A stretch of 64,000 nt of DNA from Fibrisoma montanum (GTDB taxonomy: Bacteria; Bacteroidota; Bacteroidia; Cytophagales; Spirosomataceae): contig NZ_QXED01000002.1 in NCBI RefSeq assembly GCF_003583365.1, positions 806,001-870,000 of the forward strand, given 5' to 3'. The position numbers and the translations under genes were made by a program. The notes under the pieces were generated by a model. That model saw only the letters and a list, made by a program, of their open reading frames with translations, did not search any database and was not told where the DNA came from. This document shows positions 52,691-59,957 of the stretch, piece by piece (the first letter of the stretch is position 1; every line of letters starts with the position of its first letter).

Positions 52691-55112
52691 TGGTAGTTAA
52701 AGTTATTGAGGCAATTGTTTTTTCCTGAATTGACTGGAGGAGCGTATAAACGACTTCATCGGTGAGTTTGTCGAATAGTTCGCCTTTCTGGCCCGTTTGG
52801 GTGAAAAGCATTAGCTCGTCGCTGATCTGGCGTCCGGTACTGTGTCGCAGATTACGGTCCCATCGGCGAGAAGCCATAATTGCTTTGAAATTAATAATGA
52901 ACGCATGGTCAGTTAAGCCAATAGCGGTTCCAAGTTTAAAAAGAGCTTTCAGGGTTCTTATATGAGGAAAGCGGATTGTTGACGTGGCATGCAAATAATC
53001 GCGCAAACGATTGATCTGGCTGGTCATGCCATTGGTGCGTAAGTTGCCGTAAAATTGCTCCAGGTCATTGTTATAGTGGTTGAGCAACTGTCGGCAGTAG
53101 TCGCGCCAGTATTGACTGTGCTCATCAATCCGCCGGCTTTGGTCAGGACCCGCTAATTGCCGGATAAGTTGATGAAACGTTGTCGGGCTGGCATTCTGGT
53201 AATACTGAATGCTGGCTTCGGCATATAATTCACCAACCGTTACGGGTAATTTCTGCCCACTTTTGAGCAGCCAGACCGATTTATAGCTGTAGAACTCCTC
53301 AACGGTTCCGTCCGTAAAGGTTAGTCGGTATTTGGGCGCTTTATCGGCCAGAGCACTGTACAAACGTTCAGAATCGGTCAGGTCTAAATCCGGCATGTCG
53401 TCGGAAAGATTGCCGGGTACGTCAGGACGGGGCTGGTGGTCAGAGCCGGGCTGCGGTTCTGGTCTGGCGGGTTGGGCTGTAAACCAATATCGACGATCAG
53501 GGTGCTGCTGCCAGCGTTGCTCATACTGTTTCATGCGCGCCCAGTCCTGCGTAAAGTCGTCGGTTTCGACGCCGTCGAACAAATAAAAGATCACGCACCC
53601 GGTCATGTGCCTTAACTGTAGCAAACCGTTAGTGCCTAACCAGCCCGGTACGTAGTACAGGCGGTCGTGCCGGTTGTTGGCGGATGAACGCGCCCAGGCA
53701 GACAGGTGGGTGTACGGCCCTTTTTTCGCAAACGTGAGTAAGGTTTCCCGCTCCCGAATCTCCACAGCATCGGCATAGCGGCCAGAGGCCAATACGACCA
53801 CTTTCAGCCGTGGCGCAATGCCGGAGCCAGCAGCCAGGTAGGCAGCGTATTTGGGGTTGTTGGTGAGGAAATAATCCCGAATCTCAATCAGACTTTCCCA
53901 GATAGGATTTAGCCGGATGGCTACCTTGTCACTATCGTACTCCCCAGACACCGCAAACTTGGCCAGTAGTTCGTCGCTGCGCAGGTATAGCTGCAACCAG
54001 TTATGAAAATCGTTGACAATGGCGTCGCGCCGGGGACCATCAGGCAGAAACAGCCGGTAATAAAACCGCAGAAAGGTGAGCAGTTCAAACGCATCGATCT
54101 TGTGCTGTTCGCGCAGGTCGGTTAGCTGCTGCTGTAAGGTGCTCACTAATACTTGTAAGTCCGGTGTAGACAGTTTCTGGAGTTCGTGAACCGGTTTTGG
54201 CTTCTTCTCAAGTCGCTTGAGTTCACTGGCAACCCATCGCCACCGTTTTAGCGGTTGATTGCCCAGATTGGGCTGCTCGTCGCCGATCAGAATCAGTTTA
54301 CCGTAGCGGCCCAGGTTCTTCTCGTTACGGAGGTTATCGAGCAGGCCGGACTTTTTGTAGCGTTCGCTGCCGACAACAATGACCTCATCGAAATACGTAT
54401 CACCGGTGAGTATATACGTGAGGGCGGTTTCGATGGTGCCGCAGGCGTCGATCATCGTATCGATGGGCAGGCCGTGCGCCCGTATAGAGCCGTTGCGACT
54501 GCGATACCGAACCGGATAGGCCGGCTGATCAACTAGCAGATCGTAGTCAGCAATGAGCAGGGTCTTGTGCGAAAACTGCGACAGTACGTCTAGTTTAGGC
54601 TCGTTGAGTACCTGCCGAAAATAGTCGCGGTAGCTGATAAGCTGCTCGGCAGTTTTGCGCGACTGGTATGCGTATTCATCCTTCCGAAGCAGCACAATGG
54701 CCTTTTTGATGGGAGAACTGTAGGCAGCCGCGTTTTTCTTAAACGCTTCTCGCACGGTCCATTTTCCTTCGCCCAACACCTCGGCGCAGCAGAGTAGCGT
54801 GTCTTTATGGAACAGCATATCGCCCGCCCGAACCCGAACGGCGGTTTGGACCTGACTGTCGATCCAGTTCTGATGAAACTTGGCTAGTACGATGGTATTG
54901 AGTAGCCACGCCAGAAACGCGGGTTCAGCACTGCTGCCGTGTAGAGCCAGGTGCGCATCGTGCCCGTCGGCGTTGGTGAGGCAGTGGTGCAGCAGATGAA
55001 ACTCAATGGTTTCGACGGAGGTGGGTTGCTTCTCGCCGAACTGATAATAGGCCAGCGACCGGGCCGACTCCTGCCGGAGCGCCAGCAGGTAGTCGTCTTG
55101 TAATGAATTCAT
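52677..55112 (-). CDS. DrmE-like protein of DISARM
   Basis: The 811-residue protein has no motif I can name with certainty. Length, position directly upstream of drmA and the 14-base overlap match DrmE of class 2 DISARM. Features: an alpha/beta N-terminal half with 'HKTLLIADYDLLVDQPAYPV' and 'FDEVIVVGSERYKKSGLLDN' (about 205-275), a middle 'PRLKVVVLASGRYADAVEIR' (about 435-455), 'GCVIFYLFDGVETDDFTQDW', a Pro-rich linker (about 545-575) and a helical C-terminus. It could instead be another defence scaffold. The hsdS gene stops 47 bases before its start. Confidence 0.65.
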   Translation of the reverse strand: MNSLQDDYLLALRQESARSLAYYQFGEKQPTSVETIEFHLLHHCLTNADGHDAHLALHGSSAEPAFLAWLLNTIVLAKFHQNWIDSQVQTAVRVRAGDMLFHKDTLLCCAEVLGEGKWTVREAFKKNAAAYSSPIKKAIVLLRKDEYAYQSRKTAEQLISYRDYFRQVLNEPKLDVLSQFSHKTLLIADYDLLVDQPAYPVRYRSRNGSIRAHGLPIDTMIDACGTIETALTYILTGDTYFDEVIVVGSERYKKSGLLDNLRNEKNLGRYGKLILIGDEQPNLGNQPLKRWRWVASELKRLEKKPKPVHELQKLSTPDLQVLVSTLQQQLTDLREQHKIDAFELLTFLRFYYRLFLPDGPRRDAIVNDFHNWLQLYLRSDELLAKFAVSGEYDSDKVAIRLNPIWESLIEIRDYFLTNNPKYAAYLAAGSGIAPRLKVVVLASGRYADAVEIRERETLLTFAKKGPYTHLSAWARSSANNRHDRLYYVPGWLGTNGLLQLRHMTGCVIFYLFDGVETDDFTQDWARMKQYEQRWQQHPDRRYWFTAQPARPEPQPGSDHQPRPDVPGNLSDDMPDLDLTDSERLYSALADKAPKYRLTFTDGTVEEFYSYKSVWLLKSGQKLPVTVGELYAEASIQYYQNASPTTFHQLIRQLAGPDQSRRIDEHSQYWRDYCRQLLNHYNNDLEQFYGNLRTNGMTSQINRLRDYLHATSTIRFPHIRTLKALFKLGTAIGLTDHAFIINFKAIMASRRWDRNLRHSTGRQISDELMLFTQTGQKGELFDKLTDEVVYTLLQSIQEKTIASITLTTNGNA

Positions 55113-55159
55113 GAAAGGAGGGGTTTAGTGTGGATACTATTGGCAACGTGGAGAGTTCG

Positions 55160-56347
55160 CTACCCGAAACTCTCCTGCAACAGCCGCCCGAACAGGGCCT
55201 CGCTGGCGGCCATCTGCTGACGAACCACCGCTTTCTGCTTCTCAATATGCTCAATCAATCCAGCAAAGTTGGTTTGGAGAGAGAGGGGTGGGAGTATCAT
55301 TTCATAACTTGCAAGCTCCTCACGATTAATTTTAGGAATATTAGCCCTTCTGGATACATTAGAGGCAAATGAAACAAAATCAGCAGAGTTGAGAATACTC
55401 CAAATAAAATCTCGATTTGCCTTATGAGGCAACGGAGTTAAAGGATACATGTCAGCACTACATATTCCGCTAAAATTGGGCTTGGCAACTTTGTTAAGAT
55501 AGGGGCGTATTTTGTTGTAAAGAACACAAGTCGCATCAAAAACAAATTTTCCGCTTTGTAAGCCTAAGTCTTTGGCTGTTTTCATCCCAGACAACTCTCC
55601 AGAGTTGCTCTCAATATTATCTCCTCCCACGTGTAACATTGAGCTATATGGCTCTTTAGTAGGATCAATTAATTTTCCTATAACTTCAACCACATCGCCC
55701 AGCAAAACTTGTTCCCATCCCTTCTCATTCCTGACCGGGTCGCCGAAGAGGTCGAGGAAGATGCTTTGGGCGAGTTGGTCGTAGTGGGCGAGGAGTTGGC
55801 GGTCTTTCTGGCGCAGGGCGTCGGCGCGGTCCAGCAGGGCCGCAATCCGGCGTTGCTCATCGAGAGAGGGAAGGGGAATGGGAAAGCTTTTGATTATCTG
55901 TCCTGAAATGTTAGGCTGCGCTCCACCTACACCGCTGTTAATCAACTCTTTTTTTGACTTTATCAGGTAGTAGTAAAGAAAGTCAGGTACAATTTTATCA
56001 TTTGGTAATATTGCTGCACAAGCTTGGTTTGTGGTAGCGGGTATTTTTAAAATTGAGCAAGCTCCAATTGTAGCTCCATACATTGCAAGCAACACAGTGT
56101 CTTTAGGGAATAACTTCGCAGAAGAGTTTTTAACACCTAGTTCTGTAACGTATTCATCGACTGCATATAAATTTTTGCTCTTGAGGTCTCCTGTCTTTAC
56201 CCAAGGAATATTTCCTCCGTCAAAGTATTCTCTATTCTTTGTGTTGGGTGTGCCACCAGAAGTAATCTTACAAATCTCGCCGAGGGTTACGGTTTTGGTC
56301 ATGGTTGGTGTTGGATGTTGATTTTGTTGCAAAGTCTGGTTACTCAT
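55160..56347 (-). CDS. hsdS: Type I R-M specificity subunit HsdS
   Basis: The 395-residue S subunit sets the recognition sequence of the HsdM/HsdR complex. It has two target-recognition domains (about 15-170, 'LGEICKITSGGTPNTKNREY', and about 215-360, 'LGDVVEVIGKLIDPTKEPYS'). Each is followed by a conserved helical spacer ('LPSLDEQRRIAALLDRADAL' and 'LPPLSLQTNFAGLIEHIEKQ'). I use ATG 56347, which overlaps the upstream gene's stop by eight bases; ATG 56302 is a shorter alternative. The first recognition domain is visibly more AT-rich than the rest, typical of swapped specificity cassettes. Confidence 0.88.
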   Translation of the reverse strand: MSNQTLQQNQHPTPTMTKTVTLGEICKITSGGTPNTKNREYFDGGNIPWVKTGDLKSKNLYAVDEYVTELGVKNSSAKLFPKDTVLLAMYGATIGACSILKIPATTNQACAAILPNDKIVPDFLYYYLIKSKKELINSGVGGAQPNISGQIIKSFPIPLPSLDEQRRIAALLDRADALRQKDRQLLAHYDQLAQSIFLDLFGDPVRNEKGWEQVLLGDVVEVIGKLIDPTKEPYSSMLHVGGDNIESNSGELSGMKTAKDLGLQSGKFVFDATCVLYNKIRPYLNKVAKPNFSGICSADMYPLTPLPHKANRDFIWSILNSADFVSFASNVSRRANIPKINREELASYEMILPPLSLQTNFAGLIEHIEKQKAVVRQQMAASEALFGRLLQESFG

Positions 56348-56975
56348 TCGTTGTTTGATTATCAAGGTTGTCCAGCAGATCCGCCAACAAGGGTAAGGCT
56401 TGTTCATCTATCTCCAGGTGTTGAACGAAACTGAACAGATCAAGTGCGGCCAGAAAATCGGCGCGTTTATTGGAGTCGATTCGCAGCAGTACGTATTCAT
56501 CAGGATTATACGGGTTATCCTCATTGTCGTCTTCATAAGACGGGTCCAGGTAAGCATCAACCCGGGGGTTAGTGTCGTTGAGGGCTAATTGCAGGACTTT
56601 CCTAGAAAGAAACTGCTTGATCTCAGCTACGTAAAGACATTCATAACTCGGGTCGTCGATGTATGTTGCTACCTGTAGGGCCGCGAAATTAATATACAAC
56701 TGATCCTGATGGCTGAGCGCATCGAAGCAACCCTCAATGACGCCTTTAATGGTCATTTCATAGGGTTCCCAAATAAGAAACCTCTGACTCTGCTCTTGTG
56801 CACATATCTCGTCCCAGCAGTTTTCCAGCGGACTATCGTCGCCAGAAAGAGTATATTTAATCCCTTCCAGGTCTGCTTTGACTTGATTTACCAGTGCGTC
56901 GACATGCTGATTAGCCAGCGCAGCAACTTCACCATACGAAAGATTAAACGGTTGAATGAGTGAGTAATCCGCCAT
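56340..56975 (-). CDS. Unknown acidic protein between hsdM and hsdS
   Basis: The 211-residue protein starts at ATG 56975 (MADYSLIQPFNLSYGEVAAL); GTG 56993 is possible. It is strongly acidic and helical, with 'DPSYEDDNEDNPYNPDEYVL' near 150-168 and a final Leu/Asp-rich helix ('LPLLADLLDNLDNQTTNE'). I recognise no family. The overlap with hsdS suggests co-expression. An acidic protein in an R-M operon could act as a DNA mimic or control/immunity factor, but this is speculation. Confidence 0.55.
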   Translation of the reverse strand: MADYSLIQPFNLSYGEVAALANQHVDALVNQVKADLEGIKYTLSGDDSPLENCWDEICAQEQSQRFLIWEPYEMTIKGVIEGCFDALSHQDQLYINFAALQVATYIDDPSYECLYVAEIKQFLSRKVLQLALNDTNPRVDAYLDPSYEDDNEDNPYNPDEYVLLRIDSNKRADFLAALDLFSFVQHLEIDEQALPLLADLLDNLDNQTTNE

Positions 56976-57057
56976 CGGTAGTTTTAGGTTCACGTAAACG
57001 GGATCTCTAAAGCCTGTCCATTAATTATGTATATTTATACGAAACGAGCTGCGTAAC

Positions 57058-57285
57058 ATGAACACACCTCATCACCTGATTCAGCTACCTAAAGCGGCAG
57101 ACGTGGTTCTGATCGCTGGCAAAGCCGCATGTATCGCTTTTCGGGAAGCCCTCGATGCCAAACTACCTGTTGTTGTTGCCGAGGGCAACGAACTAGTCGA
57201 GGTTGATCCCAACGGTAGCCGAACGGTTCTAAAGCAATTACCATCGTTACGAAAACCGGCCCGGCGGATGCTGATTATCCCGTAA
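57058..57285 (+). CDS. Small protein on the opposite strand (possible antitoxin-like)
   Basis: This 75-residue gene is oriented against the surrounding defence operon: 'PKAADVVLIAGKAACIAFRE' then 'ALDAKLPVVVAEGNELVEV'. It ends in a basic tail ('LPSLRKPARRMLIIP'). I recognise no family. A second short forward frame (57292-57396) follows within seven bases, so the pair may be a worn toxin-antitoxin unit or a small regulatory operon inside the island. Confidence 0.5.
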   Translation: MNTPHHLIQLPKAADVVLIAGKAACIAFREALDAKLPVVVAEGNELVEVDPNGSRTVLKQLPSLRKPARRMLIIP

Positions 57286-57291
57286 TATCCT

Positions 57292-57396
57292 ATGCCTACC
57301 TTAGCCCTGTTTGCCGAGAGCCTGACGGTTCAGGCTGGTATATTGAGTACGTCGAAAAAAAATCCTAAACTGAGTGCTATTAACAGGGACGTTTAA
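57292..57396 (+). CDS. 34-residue ORF, possible truncated partner gene
   Basis: ATG 57292 to TAA 57394-57396 encodes 'MPTLALFAESLTVQAGILST' followed by a basic tail, stopping within 105 bases. It begins seven bases after the 75-residue gene. It looks like the N-terminus of a longer protein cut off by the island arrangement. It may not be expressed. Confidence 0.3.
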   Translation: MPTLALFAESLTVQAGILSTSKKNPKLSAINRDV

Positions 57397-57409
57397 AAGC
57401 GTATTTTGA

Positions 57410-57451
57410 TGATACTGCCTTGGCTATGAAAATCTAGTGTCGGCAGTATCA
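57410..57451. terminator. Inverted repeat between convergent ORF and hsdM
   Basis: A perfect ten-base inverted repeat (57410-57419 with 57442-57451) with a 22-base loop lies 12 bases beyond the hsdM stop and 13 beyond the small forward ORF. It may be a bidirectional terminator. If it terminates efficiently it would split the hsdM transcript from hsdS and drmA/B/E. Confidence 0.5.
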
Positions 57452-57463
57452 TTCACTTTTGAG

Positions 57464-59041
57464 TTAATTCTCAGCAACCTGAGCCAGCATCTCTTCTAGG
57501 GCCAGCAGATCGGTTTGCCGCTCGGCGTCGAGTGCTTTAATGCGATTGATAATCACCTCCGGTGTATCGTATTCCTTCTGTTCATACACCACCTCTTTGT
57601 AGCGGTTGATGCTCAGATCATAGGCATTGGCCCGGATGTCGGCCACCGGTACCAGAAAGCTCTGGTCGGTGCGTTTGCGGTCTACCTCGCCCGCCAGATT
57701 ACGCCACCGGTTTACGATATCCGGAATGTCGGTCGCATGAATTGGCGTTTCTTTATGCTGGCTGATCAGCGCTTCCAGATCGGCAAACCGCTCGAAGCTC
57801 GGGCCGGTTGGCGTCCGTTTATCGTCAAGGCTATAGCCATCGGCCCGCATGTCGTAGAACCAGACGTTATCCGTGCCGCCTGAACCGGTTTTCGTAAATA
57901 CCAGCACCGCCGTGCTCACTCCCGCATAGGGTTTAAATACTCCGCTGGGCATCGAGATAACCGCCTGCAGGCGGTGTTTCTCCACTAACTCACGCCGGAG
58001 TTGCTGGTGAGCTTTGCTGCTGCCGAACAGGACGCCATCGGGCACGATCACGGCCGCCCGGCCACCGGTCCGCAATCCGCGTATAATTAAGGCCAGAAAC
58101 AGCAGTTCTGTTTTCTTGGTCGCAACGGTACGTACCAGATCAGGCATGACGTGGTCCACATCGAGCGAGCCTTTGAAAGGGGGATTGGCCAGGACAACAG
58201 TGGCTTCGTCTTCAAAACCGGCGTTGGCCTTGCTAAGCGCATCAACATCGGCGAGCCGCTCCGGTTCAATGCCGTGCAGCAGCAGGTTCATCGCTCCGAT
58301 GCGGATCATGGTTGGATCAAACTCCATACCCATCAGCAACCGGTACCGGTAGTGTTGCTGCACAGCCGACTTATACAGGGCTTGTCGGTGATACTCGGCT
58401 ACGTATTCGCCCGTTGACACCAGGAAACCAGCGGACCCAGCCGATGGATCACAGACCACATCGTCGGTACCAGGTGCCATCATCGCTACCATCATCTTGA
58501 CAATGTGGCGTGGTGTCCGGAACTGTCCGTTCTGTCCGGACGTAGCGATTTTCGACAACAGGTATTCGTATACGTCGCCTTTGGTATCCCGGTCGTTCAT
58601 CTGAACGTTATCAAGCAGACTCACTACCTGATCGAGTAGTCGGGGCGTCTGAATCATAAACGTAGCCCCACGCATGTACCGGCTGAATGAGCTGCCTTGC
58701 CCTAAGTTGCGGATAAAATCGAAGACACCGTTTGATTGGCGGAAGAGCTCGAAGCGGGCTTCGGGATCAATGTCTTTAAAACGACTCCACCGGAGCGGGT
58801 ACTGGTCCGGTGGATAAACCGGGTTTTCAATGGGTTCCTGCAAGTCGTTTGCCTGCTGCTCCTTGGCCGTCTGAATCTCGTCTAGTCGACGAAGGAACAG
58901 CAGGTACGTGATTTGTTCGATAACGGTAAGGGGGTTCGAAATGCCGCCTGTCCAGAAGGCTTCCCAAACCTTGTCAATATTAGAGCGAAGTTCGCCGGTA
59001 AGCATATTTTGTAAATAAGATAGGTTGTCAAAAATAGGCAT
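57464..59041 (-). CDS. hsdM: Type I R-M DNA methyltransferase subunit HsdM
   Basis: The 525-residue N6-adenine methyltransferase starts at ATG 59041 (MPIFDNLSYLQNMLTGELRS); the frame runs further upstream into a repeated element and those residues are not family-like. It has the HsdM N-terminal helical domain ('VIEQITYLLFLRRLDEIQ'), S-adenosylmethionine motif I 'DPSAGSAGFLVS' (about 197-208) and catalytic 'NPPF' (about 283-286). 'TPRHIVKMMVAMMAPG' precedes motif I. It modifies host DNA at sites chosen by HsdS, so in this island it likely supplies self-recognition for the DISARM-like proteins as well as HsdR. The VWA gene ends 108 bases upstream. Confidence 0.92.
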   Translation of the reverse strand: MPIFDNLSYLQNMLTGELRSNIDKVWEAFWTGGISNPLTVIEQITYLLFLRRLDEIQTAKEQQANDLQEPIENPVYPPDQYPLRWSRFKDIDPEARFELFRQSNGVFDFIRNLGQGSSFSRYMRGATFMIQTPRLLDQVVSLLDNVQMNDRDTKGDVYEYLLSKIATSGQNGQFRTPRHIVKMMVAMMAPGTDDVVCDPSAGSAGFLVSTGEYVAEYHRQALYKSAVQQHYRYRLLMGMEFDPTMIRIGAMNLLLHGIEPERLADVDALSKANAGFEDEATVVLANPPFKGSLDVDHVMPDLVRTVATKKTELLFLALIIRGLRTGGRAAVIVPDGVLFGSSKAHQQLRRELVEKHRLQAVISMPSGVFKPYAGVSTAVLVFTKTGSGGTDNVWFYDMRADGYSLDDKRTPTGPSFERFADLEALISQHKETPIHATDIPDIVNRWRNLAGEVDRKRTDQSFLVPVADIRANAYDLSINRYKEVVYEQKEYDTPEVIINRIKALDAERQTDLLALEEMLAQVAEN

Positions 59042-59047
59042 TTTGTA

Positions 59048-59151
59048 GAGATACGACACCTCGCGTCTTCTTTGCGTCAGCAATAAAATCTTGTCTTTAC
59101 AGAAACCTGAAGGAGACGCGAGGTATCGCCGGTTTGCCGGTGCGGTTTCTA
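59048..59151. repeat. Imperfect repeat, copy A (between VWA gene and hsdM)
   Basis: Read on the reverse strand, this segment begins GTAGAAACCGCACCGG, contains a palindromic pair (ACCTCGCGTCT and AGACGCGAGGT) around a 36-base loop and ends at the hsdM start. A diverged copy lies at 59846-59957. The VWA stop codon lies inside it. Confidence 0.6.
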
Positions 59152-59790
59152 CTGCTCGAAATAACCACTTTCGGCATCCCGAGTGGATTGCCCCTTGCTC
59201 CGCTTCTCGTAGAAGGTAGTACGCCCCTTGCGCTCTTTGTCAAACAAGTCCTTCATATCAGCTTCGTTCGTTTGGAACGTAATAGACTGGTGGATGGACA
59301 GTGACATGGCTGTTTGCTGAACGGCGTGGTTGGCGCCCATGTATGTAAATGACCAATTCTGCTGCTTGAGCCGTTCTACCAAAGCTTGTATCTGCGGTCC
59401 CGAAAACTCGCGTGACGCATTCTCGTAGCCATCCGTCAGGATGCTGACTAGTACCGTATAATCCGTCTCTTTCTCGGTCAGCCACTCCATCCGCATCAGG
59501 CTGCGGCCCATGGCGTCGTAGAGTGGAGTGCTGGCACTGGGTCTGAACAACTCGTCTGTTAGCTGTGTCAGTTGGGGGGCCGGTTGATTATCCAGTCGGG
59601 TGCTGATGCCCAGTCCGTTGAAGGTAACCAGCGTGACCGTATGCTGCTGCTCGGGAAACTGCTGACTGGCGCCCTTGATCGTCTGCACTACTTCGTTGAA
59701 GCCGCTGAGCGTAGCCGCTTTGATAGACTCCATGGAGCCACTTTCATCGAGAAGAATCAGGTTGAAAATTTTGTGAATAGAAGCATTCAT
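59149..59790 (-). CDS. VWA-domain protein
   Basis: The 213-residue cytoplasmic protein is essentially one von Willebrand A domain with an intact metal site: 'LLDESGSMESI' (DxSxS, about residues 14-18), the Thr in 'SASTPLYDAM' and the Asp in 'ILTDGYENA' (about 120). It has no signal peptide. The C-terminal tail is basic ('DLFDKERKGRTTFYEKRSKG'). VWA proteins frequently act as metal-dependent scaffolds for AAA or nuclease partners. Here it lies between DUF2130 and hsdM on the same strand, so it may couple the two. Confidence 0.85.
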   Translation of the reverse strand: MNASIHKIFNLILLDESGSMESIKAATLSGFNEVVQTIKGASQQFPEQQHTVTLVTFNGLGISTRLDNQPAPQLTQLTDELFRPSASTPLYDAMGRSLMRMEWLTEKETDYTVLVSILTDGYENASREFSGPQIQALVERLKQQNWSFTYMGANHAVQQTAMSLSIHQSITFQTNEADMKDLFDKERKGRTTFYEKRSKGQSTRDAESGYFEQ

Positions 59791-59845
59791 TGCGTTAATA
59801 AATTTATGATTTACAAGATAATTTTCAATTGTTTGTCGTTGAAAC

Positions 59846-59957
59846 GTGATACGTCGCGTTTCAGGTGCGTCAGCCTTTAATCTGCCAAGACCATCCGGTC
59901 AGTAGACGCAAGGTATTGCCGGTCCACCGTGGTCCGGCATTTCGGTGCGGTCTCTAC
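59846..59957. repeat. Imperfect repeat, copy B (DUF2130 gene end)
   Basis: The diverged partner of 59048-59151. On the reverse strand it begins GTAGAGACCGCACCG and includes CAATACCTTGCGTCT and GCTGACGCA. It encodes the last 26 residues of the DUF2130 protein and runs past its stop, so that C-terminus seems to derive from a repeat element. Confidence 0.5.
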
